Position numbers and translations under genes: made by a program. 64,000 nt of DNA from Auriscalpium vulgare (lineage: Eukaryota; Basidiomycota; Agaricomycetes; Russulales; Auriscalpiaceae): positions 186,001 to 250,000 of the forward strand of contig JAHBBC010000034.1 in the NCBI GenBank assembly GCA_019915015.1, written 5' to 3'. Shown here in pieces: positions 48,023-59,636 of this stretch; the stretch's first letter is position 1; each line of letters begins with the position of its first letter. The notes below the pieces were generated by a model. It was given only the letters and a program-made list of their open reading frames with translations, did no database searches and was not told where the DNA came from.

Positions 48023-48975
48023 GTATCGTCACTAAGCTGCACGATGGAACCGGAGGCCCGCCCGTCTTCAACCGAGGAGCAAGTGACCCGGGGAGCAACA
48101 ATCTCATTCCCATGGTCCCCATCAGCATCCACTTGAAGAACGATGCACACGATGGACGCGTAGAGGCAGATGGGCGCGTGGAAGAGGTGATGAATATTGC
48201 ACCGGAGCGCGATTGAGATTTGCTCAACAAATTTGAGAATACTGCGGATAGTCCAGTCTGTACTGCGCCATGGGTGTACCATAGTACTGAAAGTCGACCT
48301 ACGACTAAACTCCCGGATGTAAGTTTCTACGGTATGGAATATATATGTATATGCTGCTTTGGAACCCTCAAGCTCCATTCTTCTAAATCCCGAGGTCCGC
48401 CAGTGGTGAGTTTGTGACACAAGCTGGCACGCTCAGCGCACCAGCCGTGCAAACGTATTCCGGACATCCCACGGTTCATTACTGATGTCCCCGGCCATCC
48501 CGTTCAATACACTCCCGCAAGTAAATGCCCTTATTTTGGTCCATCTATTTCGCTTTGCTATATATATGCAAACAAGCAATGCATAAAGACTACCAGCATA
48601 TATCTCACAACGAGCCAATCGCCCTCGCTTCATACTACGCAGACCCCATCCAGCAGCGCAGGTACGCGCATTCTCTCATTCACCACCGGCAGCGAGCCTT
48701 AACTCAGCTCAGGATACTTATTTACCACAGATGTGATATAAGTAACACGGACGCGTTCAACGAAAGCACCTCAGACTAAGTCCACCGCAGACAGTGTCGG
48801 TTCAACGAGGAAGGAAAGCGGGGCTCGCGCGTAAGCTTGAGGCCTACGGTGGTGTGAGCGAGTATATGAGAGAGAGATACTAGAGCAGAGTTCGGCGCAC
48901 CGACCGACCAGGCTCAACTGCGTCGCCATCGTCCCCCTTTTTCAGCCTGCTCTCAGTTTGAGCTTCTGCCATGTG
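48023..48975. other. Region without a recognised gene
   Basis: A minus-strand frame of 159 codons (47941-48420) overlaps the end of the seven-TM gene and shows no family motif. Nothing else is supported before the tail of FunK1 copy L. Confidence 0.4.
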
Positions 48976-49917
48976 TCAGGTCAGCCACGGAGACGGAGAC
49001 TCTGAAGGGCACCAGGATCGCACACATGAGAAGAACTGAGATTCAGTGGGCAGTGAGATGGCGAGGAGGAACAGGCATCGGCCCAGTCGCGATCGGACTG
49101 GAGGTTCTCGGCGTCGCCGCCTGTCGCCGCCCGCGTGGGCGCTCGGGTCCCAACTCCAGTTGCCTTGTGCCGCAAACACGTCCGGAGAGGTGCGTTGGAA
49201 TTCGCGCAGTTTCACGAAATGAAGAAGCCAATATGTCAGTGGCCAATGCGAGGTCCAAGTTCCAGGAGGCTTCTTGTTCAACCTGGCGAGGGGATCGCTG
49301 AGGAATGCCCACTTTTCTTTGTAGCACTGAATATAGTCCCCAGTGATCCACGCGTCGGCTTGCCCACCCTTGACCTTCTCGCCCTTCTCGTAGCTGATGA
49401 CAACATAGGCCAGGATCCATATGAAATATTCGAGGTCGTGGTAGTAGGTCCTCGCAATCTCTCCCCGCCGATCACGCTCGCTGAGGAGCTCGAGGGGCAT
49501 GAAGGGTATGGTGCCCGTTCTGTCTTGATGCTCGTGCGCGCTCTCTGCATCGACATCTGCCAGGTCCCAGTCGTTGAGAACGCCGCAGATGGCGCCGCCA
49601 CCCTCGCCGTACATGAGGTTTGAAATGCTCGGAGGCTCGTGATGAATTTCGTGCTTCCATGTACGATAGTGACCTAGGTTTCTGTCAGCGTAACTCGGTG
49701 AAAGATGCAGGCGCGACGTACACTGTGCACAATCGAGCCATGCTCTTACGAATGCGTCGCCACGCAGCTCACGGATCGGCTGCAGCATTTCGAAGGTGGC
49801 GCGAAAAACGCGGCGATTGACGTTCGGGAGAGGATGAAAGTTGTCACGAACGTCGCCCATTTCTAACTGAGTCTTCTCAGAGTCGGCCAGCGGCAACGCG
49901 AGGGTGCGCGAGGGCAT
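48976..49917 (-). CDS. FunK1-like kinase C-lobe protein, copy L, with breakpoint-derived tail
   Basis: Two exons (49917-49722, 49673-48976) and a 48-nt intron give 297 residues. It is almost identical to copy J up to SPDVFAAQ. From there the duplication breakpoint at 49166 replaces the family tail with about 60 unrelated residues (GNWSWDPSAHAGG...) read from spacer DNA to a stop at 48976. The catalytic loop is HHEPPSISNLMY (HRD Asp lost) and the N-lobe is absent. It is divergent from copy M. It is probably a truncated derivative of J. Confidence 0.75.
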   Translation of the reverse strand: MPSRTLALPLADSEKTQLEMGDVRDNFHPLPNVNRRVFRATFEMLQPIRELRGDAFVRAWLDCAQCTSRLHLSPSYADRNLGHYRTWKHEIHHEPPSISNLMYGEGGGAICGVLNDWDLADVDAESAHEHQDRTGTIPFMPLELLSERDRRGEIARTYYHDLEYFIWILAYVVISYEKGEKVKGGQADAWITGDYIQCYKEKWAFLSDPLARLNKKPPGTWTSHWPLTYWLLHFVKLREFQRTSPDVFAAQGNWSWDPSAHAGGDRRRRREPPVRSRLGRCLFLLAISLPTESQFFSCVRSWCPSESPSPWLT

Positions 49918-50523
49918 ACGCGCAGCGAGAACGTAAAGGCAGGCAGACAATGGCAGATGGCAGAGCGCTGCCGTGTCGAGCAAGATTCTGAGCGAAGGCG
50001 ATGGGAAGAACGAATTTGAGCGCATCCAACGGCGGCGTGCCAGACTCGATGTGTCGACAAGGCTGCCACGATGTATGCGCGCGGTCAGGCTTGGGCGCCG
50101 GGCGCAAATGGGCGAAAACTCGAGGACGAGCCTCGTTTCTTGCACGTGGAGGACGATGATACGTTGAGCGCGGGACCCAGGGCATGATACTGACCTTGGC
50201 AGATGAGGATGCGGGCGAGCGTACTGTAGGCTCACTGTAGCCCAGCGTATTATGTAATGCTCTCTACTCCGAGTCCAGCACTATAGTACGCTGGTACTCC
50301 TTTTCGGTTCCAGGCAGCACTGGACTGTGCACAGTTTCCCCTCCGTATCGCACTGCTGAGTGGCCGCATCTCCAGGGCTCCAATTGATCGACTCTCATCC
50401 ATCGCGACTATCCCGCGAGGTGTCCCAGGGCCATTCATTCACAACGACACGCGCACGACTTACCGGGAACATGACTCACGGCGCAGGGAAGTAGTCAGAG
50501 GAAAATGAGGCAGAAGGTCATAG

Positions 50524-50840
50524 CGGTCACTCTCCATCGGCATAGTCACTGATCTCTCCCTAGTTCTGCGAGTACTGTTGATCTCTTTGACAACCGAAGA
50601 TGCGTCGAAATTGTCGAAGGAACATGCGCTCAAGATCTCACAAAAGCTGGGCGAGATATTCGGCGATGTGAATGTCAGCGGAGGTCCCAGCGAGCGGCAC
50701 ATGAGAGGGGTGAGGTATGTCTGCGACTCTGCGCACATCTCGCCGCGTGTTTAATCCTCAACATGCGCCCAGGTCCTCAATGATGAAGCTTGCCGATCAT
50801 CGAGATATCGGAGCCCCCTTCAGACTCGATTTCCGAGGAT
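50524..50840 (+). pseudogene. Duplicated spliced ORF fragment, copy 2
   Basis: An open peptide follows a possible TCATAG acceptor and contains VLLISLTTEDASKLSKEHA, then KISQKLGEIFGDVNVSGGPS. It ends at a GTATGT donor (50715). A possible acceptor (GCGCCCAG, about 50772) would continue with SSMMKLADHRDIGAPFRLDF to a stop. The arrangement is the same at 38535-38930 (minus), while the copy at about 55624-55810 has an in-frame stop. I do not recognise the family. It is probably the tail of a host gene caught in the duplicated unit. Confidence 0.4.
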
Positions 50841-51221
50841 CTTGCTGAGGCGTTTGATCTCCCCCATACTCAGACTTTGTCCCGCTAGCTGTCAGATCGT
50901 TCAACGTGTCAGTCTGACTGCACCCCCACCACGTTGTACGGCACGCTCGTCCTCGAGTCGCCGCCCATTTGCGCCCGCCGCCGGCAAGCTGACCGCGCGC
51001 ATACGTCGTGGCAGCCCTCGTCGACAGCCACATCATCGGCACTCTGCATCTCTTTGCTTTGTACCACCGCTGTTCCGCTGCTAGTACTACCTGCGCGCTC
51101 GTAACCCCTCCTGCGCACGCCGAGCACTCAGGCTCTCGCCCGACGGCACGCAGACTACCACCACGCCACGCCCTCTCACACACGCCCACGACCTACCACG
51201 ACGCACACACGCCACGCTTCC

Positions 51222-52085
51222 ATGTCCTCACTGTCCGCGCCCTCATGCATCCTCCGAGTCGCGTCGCTGCCAGACAACGGTTTCATCGACTACAAGACTT
51301 TCCGTTCGAAAACGGGCGACCGCGATCCCCGTCCTCTCCCGAATGTCAGCCGCCGTGTGTTTCGCGCCATCGCCTTCAAGCAGCTGGCGACCATCTGCGA
51401 GCTGAGCGGCGACGCATTCGTGAGCGCATGGCTCGATTGTGCCCATTGTACGTCGAGCCTGTATTATTCTTCGAGTCACGCTGACAGAAACCTAGCTCAC
51501 TATCGTCTATGGAAGCACGGAATTCACCACGGACCTCCGAGCCTCTCAAATGTCATGTACTGCGAGGGTTGCGGCACCATCTGCGGCGTTCTCAACGACT
51601 GGGACTTGGCAAATGTTGATGCAGAGAGCGCGCACGAGCATCAAGACCGAACGGGCGCCATACCCTTCATGCCCCTCGAGCTCCTCAGCGAGCGTTATTG
51701 GCGGGGAGAAATTGCGAGGACCTACTACCACGACCTCGAATATTCATCTGGATCCTGGCCTATGTTGTCATCAGCTACGAGAAGAGCGAGAAGGTGAAGG
51801 AGGCCCGGCAAGCCGACGCGTGGATCGCTGGGGACTACTTATAATCAGTGCTACAAGGAGAAGACGGTATTCCTCAAAGAACCCGTCGCCGATTTGAACG
51901 AGAAGCCTCCTGGAGAGTGGACCTCGCAGTGGCCACTGACCTTTGCACTCCTTCATTGGGTTAGAAATCGTGACAACCAACGCTTCGATGTGTTGAAGAA
52001 GCCGTCCGTAGAAGAAGTGGACGATGTTTACCGCAGCTTCAACGACATCGGGAAGAAGCAGGCCTTAGGTTTCGCGTGGCAATGA
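51222..52085 (+). pseudogene. FunK1-like copy M, frameshifted
   Basis: Counterpart of copy I: MSSLSAPSCILRVASLPDNG, intron 51448-51495, catalytic loop HGPPSLSNVMY (HRD lost), NDWDLANV and IARTYYHDLEY. It lacks the 2-base loss of copies I and N. It has the 1-base loss near 51742 and the 4-base gain near 51840 shared with I, so the frame stops after ATRRARR. The final part (NEKPPGEW...FAWQ) ends at 52085. It lies directly upstream of copy K. Confidence 0.75.
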
Positions 52086-52346
52086 TCGGCCTCGAGGCTC
52101 GAGTCGTCAACCTTTCCTGCCGACACCCTGACCGCGCGCATGGAGCGTGGCAGCTCGACTCCGGCACCCTGGCCCTATCCGCTTCACGCGGCCGTTGGCC
52201 GCGTTATTTATCAACTTCGCTCAGGCTCTCGCCTGTCTGCCAGCACCTCGCTCGACAGCACTGGCGCCAGTCCACGCCCCTACTCCACCACCAGCACACA
52301 CGACCCACGCCCATATCTTCACCGCGCCCTCTCATACTCGCTGTCC

Positions 52347-53681
52347 ATGACCTCACGCATCCTCGCGTCTCCCGACCATGGTCCTCACAAGTTTCGCTTC
52401 GAAACGAGCGCCATTCTCGATGACCGTTGTCGTCTCCCAAACGTCGACCGCCGTATGTTTCGCGCCACCGCCTTCAAACACCTGAAGCCAATCTGTGAGC
52501 TGAGTGGCGACGGATTTGTCAAACCATGGCTTGATTGCGTGAATTGTACGTCGCGCAGTGTATCTTTCTCCAGGTAACGCTGACTGAAATCTACGGCTAT
52601 CATAGGGCGCTGGGCACAAGTCGTAGGCGGATCGAACGTCAGCACTGGAGTGATAAGACCAGAGCCCTATGCCGTCAAAATGTATTGGCCCGATGAAAGT
52701 AGGACCAGCGAGGTTAAAATTATCCAGGAAGCACGGAAGGTCGTTCGCAGCGTCAACCTTCAGAAGCTCGGACTTGGGAAACATCCTCCAACCAGCTTCG
52801 GCTACGAAGATTACGGTTCGGAAACAAAAGAAATCCGGGAGGCGCTTGATATCGATTCGGGCATCTCTAGTCACTGTATACTTCGCGTCATCGCCTTCAA
52901 GATGCGGCAGCCGATCCGTGAGCTGCGCGGCCACGAATTCGTGAAAGCGTGGTTTGACTGTGTTACGTGTACGTCGCCGCCCCTTCAACTTACTCTGAGT
53001 CACGCTGACATGTATCTAGGCCATTATCATCTATGGAAAGGGGGCTATGAACACCGAGATCCTAGCCTCTCGAACCTCATGTACTACAAGGATTCGGAAG
53101 GCACCGTTTACGGCGTTCTCAACGATTGGGATCTGGGCAACATCAGAGTCAGAGGACACCCCGGAAACAACCACGCTTTCATGGAACGCACCGGCACCAT
53201 CCCCTTCATGCCGCTCGCGCTACTCAATACCGAGTACTGGGATGGAAAGATCGCGAGGACCTACTATCACGACCTGGAGTCGTTCGTCTGGGTCCTCGCC
53301 TTTCAGTGCCTCAGCTTCGAGAAAGGCGGGAAGAGGCTCAAGGAAGGTCCGCGGCCAGCCGACGCGTGGGAAACAGGAGACTATGAGCAGTGTCAAGAGA
53401 AGAAGCTGGCCTTTGTGTTACGTGACATGTTGAAGAAAGACATCGCACAGGCTTGGAAGGATGAGTGGCCACTAGCGCGTGACCTTCTCAAGGTCACCGC
53501 AGGAGCCTGGGCCAACCGACAGACCGCCTATGAGGACGTCTTCGACAGCGACGACGACTCGGACGAGCCCGTTCAAGACATCGACGACTCGGACCAGCCC
53601 GTCAAAGACACTACATCGGATGAGGCCTATTACAAGAAAGTTATCTACCTCATGAAACGTTTCCGCTATGCAACGCAGTGA
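52347..53681 (+). CDS. Chimeric FunK1-like kinase with N-lobe remnant, copy K
   Basis: Exons 52347-52545, 52606-52968 and 53020-53681 (introns of 60 and 51 nt) give 407 residues in one frame. The layout is as in copy H: a duplicated helix D/E module, the N-lobe remnant with PYAVKMYWPDE and KIIQEARK, a second D/E module and then the C-lobe with HRDPSLSNLMYY, NDWDLGNI, RTGTIPFMPLALL and YYHDLESFVWVL. Before the end it has an acidic Asp/Ser repeat (DSDDDSDEPVQDIDDSDQ) also seen in H. All catalytic positions are retained. It is the inverted counterpart of H. Confidence 0.75.
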
Positions 53682-54266
53682 CTCCACCCAATGCAATACC
53701 CACTCCACACCGATTTTTACTTTTTTCTGGCAGATTTTGATTTAATTACGCGTACCTTCAGGACATAGACCGCATCGTCGATGCGCATTCTCGTATGTAC
53801 TATTATTATGTAGCAGACACGTCTTGTACATAGTAAATTCAGAAGCTCAGATTGGGCGACGCAAACGAGACCTCTGCAACATCACGGTGGACCGGCGTCA
53901 ACACGAACCTTCAGCGAGCCGCACTGTACTACTGCTTGACTTTGATTGTGCTGCGCAGAATCCACGCCTCAGCATACGCGAACGATCCATATCATTTGTA
54001 CATGCGCACCTTGATTATGGAGCTCAACTCGCAGTCAAAAATCGCCGAGTTGTTCCGCCCATATCTAGGCAAGGTCCATCAGTAAAAAGTCATCCTAATG
54101 TCGAAGGGAATTGGGATGAAGGAGAGGCGCGCGCTCGTATGCGCATGCCAGTGGAACATCCCGCGCACTCTCCTCGGCCACTCTCTGCCCAACCACCCCG
54201 CCGACAGTGCGCTGCGCCCTCCAGCGCGCACCGGCGCTGTCTCGCTGTCCCTCGTCATCGTCTAAG

Positions 54267-55417
54267 AGTGGACTGCGCCGCCAGCTGCCGTACTTGCGGC
54301 CCTGCGGGCGTCCGCACCGTGTCGTGGACTGGTTCTTGAAGGCCGCCGCGGCACTGCGGGAGCGGACGGGTGGCAGGACTGCTGTGCTATGTGGCCGTTC
54401 AAGTCGCGGCGCTGGCGAGAAGAGTGTGAGCGCGAAGGCAGGGCTGAGAGAAGCAGAACACGGACCGGTCGCAGTCACAGGCCTCGCAGGCCACCACAAT
54501 GCTCCGTCTTGAAGCACGGCCGTCCTGGGTTTGCGAGGGAGCGCGGGATTGGGACCGAAGGTCTGCGTCGCGAATCAGTCGCGGGCGAGACGGAATAGGG
54601 CACGTACTGGGATCGCAGGGAGGTCGATCAGGCGCCGCCCGACCGAAAGTCTCGGGTCGATGCTGGCTCACGTCGCTGCGACACCACGGATCGTCTCCGC
54701 CACCCATCTGGCAGCTGCATGGCGCAGTGTCCTGTGCTGAGGCCCGCAGGCAGGCTGTGAACCTTCGGGGGGCTATGGCGCGGTCGAACCTGGTCCGACG
54801 GTGCGCATGACTGCGCTCTGGCATCTCTTATCTGCTCGCTGACATGACCGCAGACCTCACGTCCACGAGCATTTGAACGCTGCACGGATGAGCTTCCTCG
54901 TTGGCCCGACGCCCGTCTGCATCGCAGGGTTTTTATACTGTAAGGGTCTGCTTGCGCTGCACCGCCCGCTGAGCCGCACCACAGCCAGCTAAACCGCATC
55001 GCCCTCGCCACGGTGACGCTCCTGTCCGCAGCGCCTGCACCCGCACCGTCCGGAAAGCCGCACATCCCTGCGCAAGCCAGAAGCACAAAGCCATGTTCAT
55101 TGCTACGCTACACATACAGTAACATCGCCCCACGTTCTCAGACTCAATGCAGATCTCCTCGCACATGCTGGCGCTGCCGGGTTTTCCTGCAATTGCAGCG
55201 TATAAATGGTCCCACCAGGCAGTGCGTCGTTGAACTGGCTGGTCGTCCTTTCCACGGTATTATGAACTCATGGTCTTCATACATTCCTTTGCGGCACTTG
55301 CCCGGAACCCGTCAGTCAGTGCCCCGTTGCCAAACTAGAGCTTGCTGGCCAGCCTTGCCAACGGATTGTGAGTCCATGGTCTTCGCACATGCCTGTGCGA
55401 AGTCCGTTTCCCCTTGC
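54267..55417. repeat. FunK1 intergenic block and truncated leader
   Basis: This is the recurrent intergenic block, here joined at 54266 to the arm of the 49-54 kb repeat. A truncated leader start (about 55110-55190) follows. Between 55190 and 55417 lies a short unique junction with an imperfect internal duplication of about 30 bp (CATGGTCTTC near 55270 and 55375). No gene is supported. Confidence 0.55.
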
Positions 55418-56272
55418 CCGTATCGCGCTGCTGAGTGGCCGCATCTCCAGGGCTTCAATGGGCCGACTCTCATCCATCGCGACTATCCCGCGAGGTTTCC
55501 CAAGGCCATTCATTCACAACGACACGCGCACGACTTAGCGGGAACATGACTCACGGCGCAGGGAAGTAGTCAGAGGAAAATGAGGCAGAAGGTCATAGCG
55601 GCCACTCTCCATCGGCATAGTCACTGATCTTTCCCTAGTTCTGCGAGTACTGTTGATCTCTTTGACACCCGAAGATGCGTCGAAATTGTCGAAGGAACAT
55701 GCGCTCAAGATCTCACAATAGCTGGGCGAGATATTCGGCGATGTGACTGTCGGCGGAGGTACCGGCGAGCAGCACATGATAGGGCTGAGGTATGTCTGCG
55801 CACATCTCGCCGCGTGTTTAATTCTCAACATGCGCCCAGGTCCTCAATGATGAAGCTTGCCGATATTCAAGATATCGGAGCCCCCTTCAGACTCGATTTC
55901 CGAGGATCTTGCTGAGGCGTTGGATCTCCCCCATGCTTAGTGTCAGATCGTTTCATGTGTCAGTCTGACTGCACCCCCACCACGTTGTACGGCACGCTCG
56001 TCCTCGAGTCGACGCCCATTTGCGCCCGCCGCCGGCAAGCTGACCGCGCGCATACGTCGTGGCAGCCCTCGTCGACAGCCACATCATCGGCACTCTGCAT
56101 CTCTTTGCTTTGTACCACCGCTGTTCCGCTGCTAGTACTACCTCCGCGCTCGTAACCCCTCCTGCGTACGCCGAGCACTCAAGTTCTCGCCCGACGGCAC
56201 GCAGACTACCACCACGCAACGCCCTCTCACATGCGCCCACGACGTACTACGATGCACACGCGCCACGCTTAT

Positions 56273-57135
56273 ATGTCCTCACTGTCCGCGCCCTCATGCA
56301 TCCTCCGAGTCGCGTCGCTGCCAGACAACGGTTTCAACGACTACAAGACTTTCCGCTCGAAAACGGGCGACCGCGATCCCCGTCCTCTCCCGAATGTCAG
56401 CCGCCGTGTGTTTCGCGCCATAGCCTTCAAGCAGCTGGCGACCATCTGCGAGCTGAGCGGCGACGCATTCGTGAGCGCATGGCTAGATTGTGCCCATTGT
56501 ACGTCGAGCCTGTATTTTTTCTTCGAGTCACGCTGACAGAAACCTAGCTCACTATCGTCTATGGAAGCACGGAATTCACCACGGACCTCCGAGCCTCTCA
56601 AATGTCATGTACTGCGAGGGTGGCGGCACCATCTGCGGCGTTCTCAACGACTGGGACTTGGCAAATGTCGATGCAGAGAGCGCGCACGAGCATCAAGACC
56701 TAACGGGCGCCATACCCTTCATGCCCCTCGAGCTCCTCAGCGAGCGTTATCGGCGGGGAGATTGCGAGGACCTACTACCACGACCTCGAATCTTTCATCT
56801 GGATCCTGGCCTATGTTGTCATCAGCTACGAGAAGGGCGAGAAGGTGAAGGAGGCCTGGCAAGCCGACGCGTGGATCACTGGGGACTATAATCAGTGCTA
56901 CAAGGAGAAGACGGTATTCCTCAAAGAACCCTCGCCGATTTGAACGAGAAGCCGCCTGGAGAGTGGACCTCGCAGTGGCCGCTGACCTTTGCACTCCTTC
57001 ATTGGGTTAGAAATCGTGACAACCAACGCTTCGATGTGTTGAAGAAGCCGTCCGTAGAAGAAGTGGACGATGTTTACCGCAGCTTCAACGACATCGGGAA
57101 GAAGCAGGGGAAGAAGCAGGCCTTACGCGTGGCAA
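56273..57135 (+). pseudogene. FunK1-like copy N, frameshifted
   Basis: Homologous to I and M, starting MSSLSAPSCILRV at 56273, with a 49-nt intron (56499-56547). The catalytic loop is HGPPSLSNVMY. A 2-base loss near 56760 (shared with I, not M) shifts the frame, so HDLESFIWIL is read only in another frame. A further 1-base loss near 56932 restores it. Near the end a 12-base duplication (GGGAAGAAGCAG) and a 5-base loss remove the family stop, and the frame reads through into the promoter of copy O. Confidence 0.75.
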
Positions 57136-57399
57136 TGATCGGCCTCGAGGCTCGAGTCGTCAACCTTTCCTGCCGACACCCTTACCGCGCGCATGGAGCG
57201 TGGCAGCTCGACTCCGGCACCCTGGCCCTATCCGCTTCACGCGGCCGTTGGCCGCGTTATTTATCAACTTCGCTCAGGCTCTCGCCTGTCTGCCAGCACC
57301 TCGCTCGACAGCACTGGCGCCAGTCCACGCCCCTACTCCACCACCAGCACACACGACTCACGCCCATATCTTCACCGCGCCCTCTCATACTCGCTGTCC

Positions 57400-58701
57400 A
57401 TGACCTCACGCATCCTCGCGTCTCCCGACCATGGTCCTCACAAGTTTCGCTTCGAAACGAGCGCCATTCTCGATGACCGTTGTCGTCTCCCAAACGTCGA
57501 CCGCCGTATGTTTCGCGCCATCCCCTTCAAGCACCTGAAGCCAATCTGTGAGCTGAGTGGCGACGGATTTGTCAAACCATGGCTTGATTGCGTGAATTGT
57601 ACGTCGCGCAGTGTATCTTTCTCCAGGTAACGCTGACTGAAATCTACGGCTATCATAGGGCGCTGGGCACAAGTCGTAGGCGGATCGAACGTCAGCACTG
57701 GAGTGATAAGACCAGAGCCCTATGCCGTCAAAATGTATTGGCCCGATGAAAGTAGGACCAGCGAGGTTAAAATTATCCAGGAAGCACGGAAGGTCGTTCG
57801 CAGCGTCAACCTTCAGAAGCTCGGACTTGAGAAACATCCTCCAACCAGCTTCGGCTACGAAGATTACGGTTCGGAAACAAAAGAAATCCGGGAGGCGCTT
57901 GATATCGATTCGGGCATCTCTAGTCACTGTATACTTCGCGTCATCGCCTTCAAGATGCGGCAGCCGATCCGTGAGCTGCGCGGCCACGAATTCGTGAAAG
58001 CGTGGTTTGACTGTGTTACGTGTACGTCGCCGCCCCTTCAACTTACTCTGAGTCACGCTGACTTGTATCTAGGCCATTATCATCTATGGAAAGGGGGCTA
58101 TGAACACCGAGATCCTAGCCTCTCCAACCTCATGTACTACAAGGATTCGGAAGGCACCGTTTACGGCGTTCTCAACGATTGGGATCTGGGCAACATCAGA
58201 GTCAGAGGACACCCCGGAAACAACCACGCTTTCATGGAACGCACCGGCACCATCCCCTTCATGCCGCTCGCGCTACTCAATACCGAGTACTGGGATGGAA
58301 AGATCGAGAGGACCTACTATCACGACCTGGAGTCGTTCGTCTGGGTCCTCGCCTTTCAGTGCCTCAGCTTCGAGAAAGGCGGGAAGAGGCTCAAGGAAGG
58401 TCCGCGGCCAGCCGACGCGTGGGAAACAGGAGACTATGAGCAGTGTTTCAAGGGGAAGTTGGCCTTTGTGTTACGTGACATGTTGAAGGAAGACATCGCG
58501 AAGGCTTGGAAGGATGAGTGGCCACTAGCATATAACCTTCTCAGGCTCACCGCAAGAGCCTGGGCCAACCGACAGACCGCCGGTCAAGACATCGTCCTTC
58601 CCGGGGCTAAGCCCGTCCCAGTCCTTGACACCACATCGAATGATGCCTATTACGAGAAAGTGCAGGAGGTCATGAAGGTACTCGAATATCCAGTGCAGTG
58701 A
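57400..58701 (+). CDS. Chimeric FunK1-like kinase with N-lobe remnant, copy O
   Basis: Exons 57400-57598, 57659-58021 and 58073-58701 give 396 residues in one frame, with the same layout as H and K. It includes PYAVKMYWPDE, KIIQEARK, HRDPSLSNLMYY, NDWDLGNI and YYHDLESFVWVL. Up to about 58440 it is nearly identical to K. After that the tail switches to the copy C type (AYNLLRLTARAWANRQ ... EVMKVLEYPVQ) and loses the Asp/Ser repeat. This is a clear conversion or recombination tract. Confidence 0.77.
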
Positions 58702-59389
58702 CTCCACGCAATGCAATACCCACTCCACACCGATTTGTACTTTTTTCTGGCATGCAGGTAGATTTTGATTGAATTACGCGTACCTTCAGGACATGGACCG
58801 CATCGTCGATGCGCATTCTTGTATGTACTATGATTATGTAGCAGACACGTCTTGTACATAGTGAAATCAGAAGCTCAGATTGGGCGACGCAAACGAGACC
58901 TCTGCAACATCACGGTGGACCGGCGTCAACACGAACCTTCAGCGAGCCGCACTGTACTACTGCTTGACTTTGATTGTGCTGCGCAGAATCCACGCCTCAG
59001 CATACGCGAACGATCCATATCATTTGTACATGCGCACCTTGATTATGGAGCTCAACTCGCAGTAAAAAATCGCCGAGTTGTTCCGCCCATATCTAGGCAA
59101 GGTCCATCAGTAAAAAGTCATCCTAATGTCGAAGGGAATTGGAATGAAGGAGAGGCGCGCGCTCGTATACGCATGCCAGTGGAACATCCCCGCGCACTCT
59201 CCTCGGCCACTCTCTGCCCAACCACCCCGCCGACAGTGCGCTGCGCCCTCCAGCGCGCACCGGCGCTGTGTCGCGGTCCCTCGTCATCGTCTAAGCGAAG
59301 GAGGCCCACGAGCAAGTACTATCGGCCCGATCCCTTCCGCCCAACTCCAGGTGACTCTCGCCCGGCTGAGCGACTCTTGCACTGGCTAG

Positions 59390-59636
59390 TAGTTGCCTCG
59401 CACACACATACATCGCCGCACGTTCTCAGACTCAATGCTGCGTCGTCGCCGCCGCCGCCGACTCGTGGCTACATGGCTCTCGGGTATCTCGAACGTGTCG
59501 CCTGGTTGCTCGAGATCTGCTTCGACATCTAATTGGCACAATTTCCCCGTCTCACAAGCCGGACCTGATGTCTCGACGAGCAGGCCGCCGAGCAAGCGAT
59601 GCTGAGCTGGCGCCCCTCCACGGAAATCCCGTGAAG
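59390..59636 (+). promoter_or_regulatory. Conserved upstream leader of copy P
   Basis: This leader block ends in the GTATGTTGCTG donor at 59637. It is the inverted counterpart of 34665-34930. The promoter block follows, with the GCGCGCATACATCG motif near 60040 about 200 bp before the ATG. Confidence 0.5.

Larger units (their letters stand above)
49166..54266. repeat. Inverted copy of 35006-40107
   Basis: This arm is the reverse complement of 35006-40107 at near identity and carries copies L, M and K (counterparts of J, I and H). The inner breakpoints lie inside the kinase tail (40107 and 49166) and the outer ones at a TCTAAG sequence (54266 and 35006). The spacer of about 9.06 kb holds the P450 and the seven-TM gene. 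Confidence 0.85.

Noticed and set aside
47941..48420. 159-codon minus-strand frame
   Set aside because: It overlaps the end of the seven-TM gene, has no recognisable motif and no splice support. It cannot be excluded as a real antisense gene, but evidence is lacking.
52140..52577. Upstream extension of copy K to an ATG at 52140
   Set aside because: The extra 69 codons fall in the promoter block and are not conserved as protein in other classes; the ATG at 52347 matches the family start.
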